Shown here: piece by piece, positions 45,007 to 57,126 of the stretch
How the letters are laid out: every line of letters begins with the position of its first letter
How positions within the stretch are numbered: position 1 is the first letter of the stretch
Assembly: GCA_963971425.1 (NCBI GenBank)
Contig: OZ020515.1
Coordinates: 11,982,291-12,046,290 of the forward strand
Direction: 5' to 3'
Origin: Bryoerythrophyllum caledonicum
Taxonomy: Eukaryota > Streptophyta > Bryopsida > Pottiales > Pottiaceae
Length of the DNA stretch: 64,000 bases
Program-made: the position numbers and the translations under genes
The notes under the pieces: generated by a model
What the model saw: the letters and a program-made list of their open reading frames with translations, nothing else
Databases searched by the model: none
Told to the model about the DNA's origin: nothing

Positions 45007-45830
45007 CAAATGAGAAGAAGCATGGGCTGGAATGATTGGGGTTTTATTGGGATTTGAGCGAGGGTTACATTAATGACATTGGCAGTTGACACCAATTGTC
45101 AACTTCTTTACAAATAGTGTACTAGGGCAAGTACACTATTTGTCCCACTACACTAAACATACATTTTAGTGTAACACTTTAGGAAAAACAATCTCCGAAA
45201 CACCAACCGCCCTACAGGTGTGGATAAATGCTAGTCTGTTACACAAACGATGAACAATCCAGTTAAACTAAAAAAGCAACACCTCCATCCCCTGAAACCA
45301 AGGGCCCAGCTCTTGAAAAGGCCCCAAGGTCAGACAAGGGAGCAGGAGGACACCCCGGCCAAAAAGGCCCCCATGGCTTCAACTTAAGCCCACATGATTG
45401 AAGGACCTCGGAACCACTCCCATGCCTGGACACCCCCATGCTTTTTTAACTCCTACAAACCTAGGAATACACTTTTAGGGGGGTACAACCCACATGAACA
45501 ATACCCTTGTGCTCAACAACATCTTTTAAAAACTCGCAGTGGGCCTCGTACAATTGCAAACAAAAAGGGTGGGCTCCCCCCATCACATGGGCACCTCCTA
45601 ATCGTGGCGCTCTTGCAATGAGCGGCCAGGATGGTCTACATGATGGCATGGTTGGGAACCGGGAACCGGGAGCGTGTTCCCGGACTGCACAAACCCAAAT
45701 GTAAGTAACTTTTAACCTTTCATCCTGGCTTCTCACGGTATTGAAAGCCTGTTCAGGAATGTAGCATTTGGGACTCCTCCTTTTCGGAGGATCGCCTTTT
45801 AGTGTGCACGCTTACTTTTGCCACTCTAAA
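45007..45830. other. Intergenic with family C motifs
   Basis: ACACTAAACATACATTTTAGTGTA near 45160. Frames between 45394 and 45736 have no recognisable domain. Confidence 0.4.
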
Positions 45831-45834
45831 TTTG

Positions 45835-46300
45835 ATGTTTAGTGTAGGCACACTTTATGATTTATACATGCCATAAGTTTTACCCTCCATGAAGATATTT
45901 ACCACCCATGTTGACAATGCCCAGGGCGAATTGACACCCTTGACGGAATTTACCCGAGGAGGCGACGAGGTGGTGGGGCCAAACCTGGCCCCTATTTTGT
46001 TTTTGGACAATGTCCTATTTTTAGCAAGTAGCTCTTCTAGGGTAAACAATAGCCGTAGGTCCCAAATTTGTCCCAAAAAATCCAAAAAAGCCTCTAGACC
46101 CCCCAAAATAAGAGGGCCAGAAAAATGATCTATGCAATTAAGATGGGGCGCACCTCGGGTAAGTACCAACGAGGGAGTCAATTCGCCCTGGGCTGTTGAC
46201 AATGATTACCCTCTTTGAGTAGTATAGATAGTTGTACTCTCAGTAAAAATCTTTATCAAAAGTAAAAAGTTATAGCGTTTTCAAGTCATAAAGTACCTCT
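45835..46300. mobile_element. Family C element, copy C2, interrupted by M5
   Basis: 45835-45918 and 46204-46300 align with the two halves of C1 (TTTTACCCTC..., CTTTGAGTAGTATAGAT, AAAAGTAAAAA..TTA). Copy C1 shows the uninterrupted site at about 39115-39130. Confidence 0.7.
45919..46193 (-). mobile_element. Mutator-like MITE family M, copy M5
   Basis: Perfect 10-bp duplication TGTTGACAAT at 45909-45918 and 46194-46203. Termini GCCCAGGGCGAATTGAC and the inverse of GCCCAGGGCGAATTGACTCC. Inverse orientation to M2-M4; its TATA block has decayed to TAAAAATA. Confidence 0.9.
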
Positions 46301-46868
46301 AATTGATGGAAAGGTCCCATGAAAGACAACAAATAACCTCTACATCTAATTGTGGTAAGAGAAATAATTTGTGTGAAAGCAAAGTCAATCAAGTAATTAT
46401 GCGTGGATTTTTTTTTCCCAAGTCTACCATGTGGATGATTGGGCATTTAAGGGTTAAGGACTATTGAGTCCCACGTAACCTCTAGTAAGGCTCTTCCGTC
46501 TAGGAAGATTTAAGGTAATTCCGCCATAATCAACAAGTTAAGATTGTGCATATATGGAATAAACAAATATGGATAAACTTATTTTCCAATGACAGCCAAT
46601 AGAAATGACAATTTCAACTTAAGTGATTTCGTAGTATTCCAATGAGGTGTGAGTTAGTTATGAAATTTCAAACTGTGCTGCCATGTTTAGCTTGTTGCTG
46701 CTAATGGTAACCTCCAAAAGTGCAGACCTAAAGTAAGGGGCATGACAAATAGCATATCTCCATTTGGAGTTAAATGGGTGGTAATGTGATGGGAGTGGGT
46801 TGGATCTACCCCGATTTTATAAGTATCAGTTATGGGTTTTGGTTGGTTACGAGGGGGATTATCATAGG
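46301..46868. other. Intergenic, nothing identified
   Basis: AT-rich sequence without a coding domain. A family A-like end (AAGGGTTAAGG) occurs at about 46449-46459 without a partner I can find. Confidence 0.4.
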
Positions 46869-46877
46869 TTTTAGAAG

Positions 46878-47153
46878 GCCCAGGGCAAATTGACCCCCTC
46901 GTTGGTACTTACCCGAGGTGAGCCCCGTCTTAATTGGACGGGGTCATTTTTTTGGCCCTCTTATTTTGGGGGGTCCAGAGGCTTTTTGGATTTTTTTTGA
47001 TAGATTTGGGGCCTACGGCCATTGTTTACCCTATAGGACCCTCCCTTGCTATAAATAGATCCCCATCCAAAAACAAAATAGGGGCCACCTTTCGCCCGAC
47101 CACCTCGTGGCCCCCTCGGTAAGTACCAACGAGGGGGTCAATTCGCCCTGGGC
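46878..47153 (+). mobile_element. Mutator-like MITE family M, copy M6
   Basis: Perfect 9-bp duplication TTTTAGAAG at 46869-46877 and 47154-47162. Termini GCCCAGGGCAAATTGACCCC and the inverse of GCCCAGGGCGAATTGACCCC. Contains GCTATAAATAGATCC. Confidence 0.92.
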
Positions 47154-47162
47154 TTTTAGAAG

Positions 47163-48794
47163 GGGAGTGTTGTATACCAAATTTGGATTGTTGAGTCACA
47201 ATCTCTATAATGAGGAATTATAAAAGTTAATAGTGAAATAGTAGTTTCTTTTATGATTTTGCACTCTTTAAGGCGAATAATGTTGTGCGACCCGTACATA
47301 GTAAGGCTCAATGAGGGACATTGAACGTGACATGTTGGTCACGTTAAATGTGTGCTATTAAGATGAGACAAGGCCACTTATTTTTTGGCGAGTAACTATA
47401 GTAAGGAGCATTGGTGCCTAACGTGGATTCGGTGATAATTTGGAGGGAAGATGTGCTAAAGGCCACCTTAGAAACATAGCCAATGAAAAAAAGAAAGAAA
47501 AAAAAAAGCATAGAACAAGACCCCTCCGGTGGACACTTCCATCTTGCAAAACATGGGTCATGTCTTTTACGAAGGAGACATGTACCATGTCATTCTGCAA
47601 AGGTGATACGGGACTTATCTTTTTGCAAAGGAGGTGTCTAATATTATACTTTGATCGTACTATCCAAATTCGTAGAAAACACCATCGGGAAAAATTACTA
47701 CATAGTTTTGAAATAGTTTTCCAGGTTGCTTTTTTTGAATTATTGTCCTGGTTGTTTCGCATAGGAATGCAGCTCATGGCCATCTTATGAAGAATCAATG
47801 AGCTCATCTAACAATACATGCAAAATAGAGGACCTAACATAATTTGTTGATGCGAGGAGGCTGCATTATATTGAGAGAAAGTTTCTCCTTTTCCAAGCAT
47901 CGCTGAATATCACAGCACACATTCTCTGAATTTGGTGCACGGCACGAATTATTAAAAATACTGCTCTTGGCACAATGATTGAGAATGCCAGAACTTCTAT
48001 ATATCTGTTGTGGCATCTTTCCATGATTGACTGGTCTTGGAGTGTGCACTATGTGAGAAAAAATAGCATGGTTTATGATGAATGCCTTGGGAAACCAAAT
48101 TTTAATAAAGAAAATGATGAAAATTAAGGAATTAAAATTTTGTAAAAATGTTATTTTATGTGAAAGTAGAACTACCATAACCACAAGTCCACAAAGTTAA
48201 ATTTTTAGGTGATTAAAATAAATTCCATGTTGTCTTTGAAAGACAAGCTAAAATAAGTATAGGATGTTTCAGAAGCATTAATTTTATGGTCACTTAATCC
48301 TACATAGATTTTTCCCATACTTGGTGTTCACTATTGATGATTTTCTCAAATGTTTCCCTCTCTCTAAGTAAGTGCTCCTAGAAGTAACCAATTGCACTAC
48401 TTATTTCAACCATGTATATGACACATTGCAATTTATGTCCGAACTAGAGAATTGAAGGTAGGATGTGACTTTACAAAACTACTCAATTTGTTAATATTTA
48501 GTGGACTTTTCCATATTCATTGATTTGGTTTTTCATAACTCTTCGAATATTCAACTTGTGGCTTTTGAAGCTTGACACTATGATTGCCAAAATTCTCCAA
48601 TTGGTATATATACCTTTGTTTTTCAACCCATGAATATGGACCTTTGACTCATTTTAAGCAAGGTAGTCAACAACCTCTTTGTAAAGAAACAATATGTGTC
48701 GATATATTATGGTGGAAGCATCATGTAGACCATGTGAAACATTACGAGAGTTTTGAATGGCTGAAATTCAATTATTGATAAAGGCATAGTAGGA
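47163..48794. other. Intergenic, nothing identified
   Basis: Overlapping frames on both strands at 47418-47807 and a minus-strand frame at 47834-48184 have no recognisable domain. No repeat ends seen. Confidence 0.35.
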
Positions 48795-48926
48795 AAGTGT
48801 TTATCTTGGAAAGGGGAAGTAGTCCTATTGCACGACTTATGTCCAATGGTCATTAGCTTAGTGAAGAGAATGAACAAACACAATATTCAAGCCGGTCCTC
48901 TTCATAGACCGGAGTTCTTCTTCTTT
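48795..48926 (+). mobile_element. Short LINE 3' tail fragment
   Basis: GGAAAGGGGAAGTAGTCC, then GAACAAACACAATATTCA, then AGACCGGAGTTCTTCTTCTT matches the 3' signature of LINE-A/B/C. A severely 5'-truncated copy; target duplication not found. Confidence 0.7.
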
Positions 48927-48936
48927 GGAAGTAGGC

Positions 48937-49004
48937 AATTACAAACCACTCCTTTACCAACATTTGTAGTGGTCTCAACCACTAGGTAGGAGTGGTTTGT
49001 AATT
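48937..49004. repeat. 68-bp palindrome with perfect 17-bp arms
   Basis: AATTACAAACCACTCCT at 48937-48953 is exactly inverted at 48988-49004, with a second palindrome AGTGGT/ACCACT in the loop. It lies between the LINE tail and the family B copy at 49011. Confidence 0.75.
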
Positions 49005-49010
49005 AATCCT

Positions 49011-49234
49011 TTAACGTCAAAAGGTGCCAGTGGTGGTCACATATTTTACATGTATGGTGTCGTATCCGAACATGATAAAGTTCAAATACTGAAATGATTT
49101 CCAAGTGAAAGATGTTTGTTGAAGAATCTTCAATCTGAAAGTGTAAGTCTTGTTGAACTTCAATATTTTTTAAATATTCTATAGAGGAGAGTACGTGCAT
49201 GTACGTACAGTTCCGGACTGACGTTTAGGGTTAA
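49011..49234 (+). repeat. Family B repeat, copy B4 (TTAA-bounded)
   Basis: TTAA at 49011-49014 and 49231-49234. Ends TTAACGTCAAAAGG and the inverse of TTAACCCTAAACGTC. The B core GTATCCGAACATGATAAAG is inside. At 224 bp it is the most compact B copy. Confidence 0.65.
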
Positions 49235-51236
49235 GGTTGCCCCAACACCCTAGCTCAACTTGACATTTGTTGTTATATACAATTAACTCCCTCTACAACT
49301 ACCATGTTCATTTGACCAAGGTTTACAAACATCTACCAAGTCCACTCCTCGTATCTACCAAAAGAATAGATAATTGCTATCCCGACTGACTGCTATTATG
49401 AAATGGTTGTTGAAATGTATGCTTTTGTAAACGGACCTTACTTGTTTCTATTTAGAGTGAGGTAAGTAACGGTAAATGTCTAGCCACACCTAATACAATT
49501 GTTAGTGTAGCCATCACATGTGAGATGGTAGCAATGTTTTTCCCTTGTAGGTTTTAGACTTTCACATGGTAGGTCCAGTACAATGATGCAGTTGACATAT
49601 GTACAGCATGTTGGTCTTTTAGAGAAGATGTGTGAGATCTTCCAACTGGGTCTACCATTTGGAGCTCCATCCCACACGTAACCTTCCTTATTCTATTATA
49701 ATCTTTGGAAAGTATTTGTGCCGCACGGACCAAGAATTTGGCTGGTGGATTACAATTGGATGACTTTCAACATGTTGGACGAGTCACATTTCTATCATGC
49801 CCAAAGAGTTCTCTAATTGGCACCGTTAAATATGAAAAAGTGTCTCAATTACATCATGTTCCTGTGATATGATAAGCACGCCTCTAAGAGAATGAGAGAT
49901 TCTAAAGCCACGTCAATCATGCACTTAATGGCTGAGGTACTTTGGATTAAATAGTCCAATATATGTCTTCTTAGGATTGATGTATACAAATTTAATATTT
50001 CCAAAGATATGTTGTGGTGTTTTTTACTTTTTTATTTTTGGTAATTTAACATATACATTGTTTTCCATGGTAAGGAATTCTTACCTTAAACTTATAAACA
50101 CCCCAAAAAACATATTGCTCCTGTATTATTGTAGTGTAAGTGGTGCACCATGTTGTATATTTAAGAAATTTTGATTTGCCAAAAAAATGATTTTGGACTA
50201 TGAATATACACTTACATGCACGTGTAGTAGTCTTTCAATTTTCACATAGTCATATTTTACACTATATTCTATCTAGCGTACCCTATGGTTCATACATAAT
50301 TAATTCAAATAAAGACTGTCCAAATTTTTTGGAAACTACAAAGATTTCTCTAGCGTGAGACCCATGTTATGCCAATGCCATACCCATGTAACACCTATGC
50401 AATACTCATGTAATGCCTAGGTGATACTCGTTGTGTCCGAACTAAGGTAAAGGCACCTAATTCCGATTAGTAGAGTATGCATGGCATGGTGCATGAAAAT
50501 GGCAAATGCTTGAAATGGTGCATGAAGTGACCCAAAACCGATAACTCAAAATCTGAAAACACCAGTCATTATCGACATTGGATCATGATGTGTGCAATTT
50601 TTGGTTTATCCACCTCAATTAAGTGCTCATTGGTGGCATTGCCTCGAAAGTCGAACAAGACCGATCCGTATTGGGTACCCTCCATGAGTTGGTTATCCAT
50701 GGCATGTCTTCTCTCTTTTACTCACTCTCACTTATTGGCATTGGGTGAAGGAGGGCACCAAATCTCACCTACTCTAGAGTTTGATTACGGGCTCCGGTGG
50801 TTTTTGGGCTTATAAATTCTATATCAATTCCAAATCTTTGTGATTAAATTTGAAAAATATTGGTTGAGTTTGATTCCTAATTCCGCATCTTTCTACGTAA
50901 ATGTTTTTGACATACAATGTCATTTGAGTCCCGAACTGGCTTAAGTGATTGGAATTGGATGCCTCTTCCTTTCTGTGGATTGGGAAAAAAATTTAAAATG
51001 GACATGGAGTGTTCGAACCCAACCAATGCATACGATAGTAATACTATATGATTTGAAAGTGTTATTTACTCAAAAAGGGTGATTGTTGTCAACATTGTTA
51101 GTAAAAAATTCATCGAGAGTAAAAACTAACAACATTTGTAAATCATATATTGTTGCTAACTAAACATAAATTATAGTGTGGTAATACTCACACTCTCTGA
51201 CTACGACTACTATAGTTGATATAAATCTTGGCCATC
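49235..51236. other. Intergenic, nothing convincing
   Basis: AT-rich. Short frames only. Family C-like fragments at about 51040-51190 (CAAAAAGGGTGATTGTTGT, GAGAGTAAAAACTAACAAC). Confidence 0.35.
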
Positions 51237-51239
51237 TAA

Positions 51240-51622
51240 GAGCACCTCCACTCGGAGACGCCAACTTGGCCATGGTAGGCCAAGGACGTTTCAGTGAAGT
51301 TTCCGCATCGCCTTCTCTTGGGCCTTCTATCTCACGGCAAGATTGGCACGGTCATAAAAAACTTTGTACAATAGTCAAATCATCGTAAATACGTGACAAT
51401 CCATGGTCCCCCCGGGTCCCGTGAAAAACTAGAATACCTCCAACAAATGCAGTTGATTTCCCCTCTAAATGTTGAAAGACCGCCTTCTTGCATGATCAAG
51501 GCGCTAAGCTAGCCGACGCAGTGGGCCACCTTTCTGCACAAGGCATGGCACTCCGGGCATGAGGGGTGCCACCTCCCCTCCCATGCGTTTCTACTAGGTG
51601 GCGGACATCGGTGGAGATGCTC
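51240..51622. mobile_element. Possible PIF/Harbinger-type MITE
   Basis: Ends GAGCACCTCCACTCGGAGAC and the inverse of GAGCATCTCCACCGATGTC, flanked by TAA (51237-51239) and TAC (51623-51625), a near-match 3-bp duplication. More GC-rich than its surroundings. A similar terminus GAGCACCCACACCG starts at 63781. Confidence 0.55.
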
Positions 51623-51625
51623 TAC

Positions 51626-54452
51626 AAGCATGATCCCACCACTATAGTGTATGTATCATAGATAGCTCATAAATTTCATGGACAATTCGTAAATTCAATT
51701 CAATTAAGAAACAAGTAGATTTTACTTGAATTAAAGTACCCAATGGTCACTTTGAGCACCACTGTGTCAAAAGAATTATTTGTCTTTGACGCAATGATTC
51801 GGACACAGTGGATATCACCAAAGTATTACATGGATATCACATAGACATTCTACAAGTAGCACCTTAACATTACATGGGTAATCTCTTAGACAAAAAAATT
51901 GCATTTTCCAAAGTTTTCGACAACTCTCCATTTTGAATGAATTATGTAAAAAAGTGACCACGGCGAAGGGTACTCTAAATATTTGTGGTAATTGCAGGTG
52001 GTAGTGTAAATACAATAACCAGTGCCCTAATTTGACACAGCCTAGGATTGGTTCCAATCTCTCATGAGTCCACCCACCAAGTACATTTCACCAATAACTC
52101 CCATGTCTCCCCCAAAAGGGAGTCCTTCCCCCACGAGCACACCCCTCTAAATGGTCCCCAAAAGAAACAAAGAAACAAACAAAAAAATAAAAACAAAAAC
52201 ACCTTCCCAATGTAACTCCATCTTTCCCCAAATTCAATACGCTATTTTGACGCCCTCTCCCTAAATTTGGCCCTCCTGCCAGCTCCGCAGCTCCAGCTGA
52301 TTTTTGTCCTGAACCACTCCATCCCACTGGTTGCATCATCTCCCACCCAATCAAATATCTTCACCCAAATTAAACGACTTACCCCTTACTCCTTCCCCAA
52401 ACAATAAATCCCTTTCCAAAATTAAAAAATTAACTATCAAATAAAATCATTAATGGTCCCCATGCCCCCCCCCAAAAGAATTCACAAACAAAAACAGTGG
52501 CCCCCCCAAACTTGGAACACTTCATTATTTAATTTCTATTAAACATTACTCTAAATTTCTTAATCCTAAGATGCAAAGGGCAGTCCACTCTGACGTAGGG
52601 AATATTTTGTTAATTTGTTTTAACGTCTTTATTTATGTCAAAACAAAATTAACGTCGGGTATATCACATTTCCTGAAAAACAAAAACATTATTTTGGAGG
52701 ATATTGGAACCTTGTATTTTATAGCACTCGGCTTCCGTCAGTTTCTATTTATCTCATTTATTCTATTTATTCACATATAAATTTGGTGACTGAGTTGTGT
52801 TGGTGAGTGTGATTGATTGTCCATTGATTTTGGGGATGATTTGCTAAATATGTACAATGCCAGCCGATCAAGTACATGATTGTTTGCGAAATATATTGGC
52901 ACCAGTTAAAAAATAGGTTGCCAATGTCAACCTCTCTATTGCAATGCTCTCCCCCAATTTTGATTCTGACACTCCTCGTGCTGTGCCTTTTATTATACTC
53001 TACACAATTTAGAGAGTCTTATGTGGATAGGGAAGAATATGACTACTTTTTACGTATTTACCTCACAAGACCGTCCTGTTGGAGGGTCTTGTTATAAAGT
53101 TACGCTTGTGGGAAAAGTAACCAAAAGTTGTAAACGAGTGAAGAATGTGATAGAATGCATAATTAACATAAGTATTTAACTCGTTTTGATGTAGAGATAT
53201 GCATGGATTTGAGATTGTGCAAAACAACATATTTTATCTTTAATATGGAGTCCACTTTAGTTTTTGGAGGCCAAATCATCTCGTTGATTAAAGCTTATCT
53301 GTAGTGCATGTATTTCCATGTCCAACTTTAAACTCTCTGTATTCAACTTTTTTACTTCCATTTCATTTTGTGATTGCATATTTTGGAACATGTTAGTTTT
53401 AAATTAAAGAAATTGTCATTAGTTGCTTTAAATTCAATTGTGTACACCTAAGTAGATACCATATCTACCTAATTAACAATGTCCATGCTCCATATTAAAT
53501 GTGATACATTCTCTTCCTGTAGTTTTGTAGACAACCATAAATATAGTATCTCCATTTATAACAATAGGATAGATTTCCTCCCTTGGTAAAATACAATTTT
53601 TAACGTATACAAACATTGGACTATGTATAAATATCTAGATTGAAGACTAAAATAAATCTAAATTTCAATTTTGAAAATATAAAGGAACATGAGTAGAAAT
53701 TGCAAAATATGTGGACTACAATTTGTCAAACAATCACAACATGATTAATGTGCATGTCTATTAAAAAAATCAATATGGATTATTCATAAGGATCAAAATT
53801 TAAGATTAAAGAGATTCTTTTTGGACTCCCAATTTCGTACAAGCACTTATGGAGTGCGGCTATTAATCCTTGAGGTAAAATGGATATATGATTTTACTTA
53901 GCACTTCAAATCTGCCATCATAATGCTTCTAAATTCCATGCTTTGATAATTAGCCTAAAAAGACTCACTAGCCCTCAATGTCCAACTTAAAAGTCAACCC
54001 ACACATGGTTACATCAAAAATGAAAATATGCACTTTAAAAAACTTCAATTTGAACAGTAGTAAACTCTACTTAAGAATCAATCTATTGTCAAGCCCATTC
54101 ATTTGAACGATGATAACTGGGAAGAAAAATGCTGTTGAGTGGGACTCATGATTCTTCACACGATACTTCCCTCTTGAGTGAGACTCACAACTTCACACGC
54201 AAGTTATCTCGGACAAAGCTGATGTTGCAATGGGATAGGCCTGCCCGGAAACAAGTGGTCCTCCTCATCGAGCTAAGTTGCTACCCTTGTCGTCTTCGTT
54301 TCGGCCCCTGCAAACGGACCTCTCCCTGTACAAAACATCTAAACTGCCTCCATACGTAAGTTATAGTAAGATACAAAATCAAAGTTTCATTCATCGTCCG
54401 ATATGTGGATACTTGAACATGTAGGGGTGAAAAATCCAAGAAACATAAGATT
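51626..54452. other. Intergenic, nothing identified
   Basis: Mostly AT-rich, with several C-runs at 52460-52510. No ORF with a domain, no clear repeat boundaries. Confidence 0.35.
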
Positions 54453-54674
54453 TTAACCCCTCACCCCTAAAGGCCCAAGTGTACCTACAAGGTAGAAAAA
54501 TATTCACTGTGACTACAACTATCTTTCAATCCGTGTGGTCAAAATTCACAAAATTTTGACCACATTATCTCATATAACCCGAGAAGAAGATCCTTCGGTC
54601 ACATTCTTAAAAAACTTATCTTGCACTTTTTAAACCAAGGGAGTAGAGATTCATCTAAAATGCCCTAAGGTTAA
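54453..54674. mobile_element. Family A MITE, short copy A11
   Basis: TTAA at 54453-54456 and 54671-54674. Left end TTAACCCCTCACCCCTAAAGG; right end like that of A10. CAATCCGTGTGGTCAAAAT is the family core. 222 bp, next to the GRAS gene's upstream region. Confidence 0.6.
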
Positions 54675-55362
54675 TGTCCACAAGTGGCCGCTTCTCCCAT
54701 CGGTACAGCGCCGTACACCCCCTAATCCACCCAATCCCCCTTCCCTTAAAGCAGAAAAAAGAAGGGGCGGAAGGGAAGCAACACCCCACCCCACCAGAAG
54801 CGTAAAAAATTCCTTCCATTTACTGCAGACCACAACAAAAAGGAAGTCAGTAACAGTACGTCCCTGATCCAATTCGGTTAAAAATAAAAAAAATCCACCC
54901 CCCCCCAAAAGTACCCACCTCCAAACAAAGGACGAACCAAAACCGCCCCCACCCGCATGTACCCCACCCGAACATCCAGCGCGACCCCCGCCAACTCTGG
55001 CGGGGCCCAGCCCGCCCGCTAGATTTGGGGAATGTACCTCCGCGGTAATAAGCCACCATCCTCTTTAAGGCAGACATTCCACTGTAGAAGCTTTGTACAA
55101 AAGAGTTCACTCCTCACCAACTTTACTACAGTATCCGCTCCGGGCATCATCAATGTAGGAGTCACTCCAAAAGCAGAGAAGAAGAAGGCATCTCGTATTA
55201 GTGAGGGTGCCCCGAGATATTATACAACGACGAGGCGGTGTGTGTCGCGGCGAGCTCACCTTGAAAGCTCGGAATGTTTCGCATAACTATGGAGAGGGGA
55301 GAGGAGGAGGTGATGAATTGGTGAGGGAGTTGGGGAGAGGGAAGGTGAGTGTGGAGGAGGCG
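54675..55362 (+). promoter_or_regulatory. Upstream region and probable 5' leader of the GRAS gene
   Basis: C/A-rich sequence with a run of C near 54900. The coding frame stays open from 55201, but there is no ATG before 55363. A purine-rich GAGAGGGGAGAGGAGG stretch lies at 55293-55310 in the presumed leader. No TATA box I would defend. Confidence 0.35.
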
Positions 55363-57126
55363 ATGGCGCAGGCGGTGACGAACAAGAGGGGGAGCCCGGG
55401 AGTGGAGGGGGCGGGGGGGAAGAGATGGAAGGCGATGGAGGAGATGGAGATGCGGGTGAAGATCGTGGTGGAGCCGACGTCGGTGCTGGACTTGCAGACG
55501 AGTCCGGGGCGGTCGTGCTCGACGACGTCGACGAGCGGGAGCGGGACGACGAGCTCGTCGGGGGACGACTCGCCGCACAGCGCGATGAGTTTCGTGGAGG
55601 AGCCGCTGGGGACGTGGATGGAGTGCATGGCGCTTGGGGAATTCGAGGAATGCGGGCGAAACTTGGAGGAGATGCTGATCGGGGACCTGGATTTCGACTT
55701 CGAGCTCGCGGGGCTGGACGGCGCGCAGGAGGTGGCGCCTGTGCCGTGCAGCTTCTTCCCGTCGCTGCTGTCGGAGTTTCTGGACGAGGAGCCGCTCTTG
55801 TTGCCTGAGAGCTTCCACGACGCGCAGCGCCTGCAGGAGCTTGATGACTCGCTGTCGTCAATGCTGAGCGGCGAGCCCCCGGCGTCGCGATCGGAGGTGC
55901 CCACCACGGCGGAGCTCGTGAGGTTAGTGGAGTCGCAGAGCTGCGAGAGGAGTGGGAAACAGGGGAGTCAGAGCCACAGCCGGAGTGAGAGCTGGGGCTC
56001 CACGACGCCCGCGGTGGAGCCCGAGGAGAGCGGATTGCAGCTTGTGCATCTGCTGCTCGCGTGCGCGGAGGCCATCGAGAAGGCGGATTTTGGTACTGCG
56101 AAGCCGATCCTGACGCAGCTTCGGCGCGTCTCGGACCCGTACGGCGACCCGATGCAGCGCATAGCGCTCTACTTCGGGCAGGCGCTCAGCGACCGCCTCG
56201 CGAACGCCGCGCCGTCGTCGCTCCCGGCGTCCGACGCCAAGCTGGCCTACCAGGCGTTCTACAAGGTGCTCCCGTTTGCGAAATTCTCTCACGTCACGGC
56301 CAACCAGACCATCTACGAGGCCGTGGTGCACAGCGCGCGCGTGCACGTCGTGGACCTGGACATCCAGCAGGGGCTGCAATGGCCGTGCTTCATCCAGTCG
56401 CTGGCGATGCGGCCCGGTGGAGCGCCGCACCTGCGGATCTCCGCGGTGGGGACGAATGCCGTGGCGCTGCAGACCACGAAGCGACGGTTGACGGAATTCG
56501 CCGAGGCGCTCAACGTCCCGTTCGAGTTCATGCCTGTGATCTCCACGCTGGAGAGCCTCACCCCCGCTGCGCTCAAGCTCCGCCCGCAGGAGGATCTCGC
56601 CATAAACTGCAGCCAGGTGCTGCACACTCTCTCCCGCGACGACGACTCCGCGCTCCTCGCGAGCCTGCTCGCCATGTTCCGCGGCCTCAACCCTAATGTG
56701 GTGACGCTCCTGGAGGTGGAGGCGAACCACAACCAGGCGTCGTTCCTGACCAGGTTCGTGGAGGCGCTGCACTACTACTGCGCGCTCTTCGACTCGCTGG
56801 AGGGTGCGCTGGGGCGCGACAGCCCCGACCGCTTCCATATCGAGAGCACGGCGTTCGCAGCCGAGATCAAGGACATCGTGGCGCTCAAGGGCAACAATCG
56901 TCGCTCTCGCCACCTCAAGTCCGAGACCTGGCGCGCCCTGTTCCTCAACGCCGGCTTCCGCGCCTCCACCTTCAGCTCCTACACCGTGCAGCAGGCGCAG
57001 CTGCTCCTGGAGTTTCTCACCAAGCCCGCGCACCCCATGCCCTACAAGCTCTCGGAGGAGTCCGCCGCGCTCATTCTCGGCTGGCAGGACACGCCCGTCA
57101 TGGGCGTCTCGGCGTGGAGTTGCTAA
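55363..57126 (+). CDS. GRAS-family transcription regulator
   Basis: Single-exon gene of 587 residues using the first in-frame ATG (the frame is open upstream to 55201 without an ATG). Variable N-terminus with EPTSVLDLQ at 37-44 followed by a Ser/Thr-rich stretch, then an acidic region. GRAS domain about 224-587: LHRI with LVHLLLACAEAIEKADFG, VHIID motif as VHVVDLDIQQG (about 327-337), PFYRE region around LLEVEANHN and RFHIES, and a SAW end with GWQDTPVMGVSAWS. EPTSVLD is typical of HAM-type members, while the GRAS body reminds me of the SCL4/7 group, so the subfamily is unresolved. No miR171-like complementary site is visible. Nuclear regulator by family knowledge. Strongly GC-rich compared with its flanks. 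Convergent with the PP4R4-like gene. Confidence 0.93.
   Translation: MAQAVTNKRGSPGVEGAGGKRWKAMEEMEMRVKIVVEPTSVLDLQTSPGRSCSTTSTSGSGTTSSSGDDSPHSAMSFVEEPLGTWMECMALGEFEECGRNLEEMLIGDLDFDFELAGLDGAQEVAPVPCSFFPSLLSEFLDEEPLLLPESFHDAQRLQELDDSLSSMLSGEPPASRSEVPTTAELVRLVESQSCERSGKQGSQSHSRSESWGSTTPAVEPEESGLQLVHLLLACAEAIEKADFGTAKPILTQLRRVSDPYGDPMQRIALYFGQALSDRLANAAPSSLPASDAKLAYQAFYKVLPFAKFSHVTANQTIYEAVVHSARVHVVDLDIQQGLQWPCFIQSLAMRPGGAPHLRISAVGTNAVALQTTKRRLTEFAEALNVPFEFMPVISTLESLTPAALKLRPQEDLAINCSQVLHTLSRDDDSALLASLLAMFRGLNPNVVTLLEVEANHNQASFLTRFVEALHYYCALFDSLEGALGRDSPDRFHIESTAFAAEIKDIVALKGNNRRSRHLKSETWRALFLNAGFRASTFSSYTVQQAQLLLEFLTKPAHPMPYKLSEESAALILGWQDTPVMGVSAWSC

Noticed and set aside
55924-57033. 369-codon minus-strand frame opposite the GRAS gene, and other long frames at 55198-55907 and 56313-56732
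   Set aside because: GC-rich coding DNA gives long antisense frames; the plus strand has an unmistakable GRAS domain and these have none.
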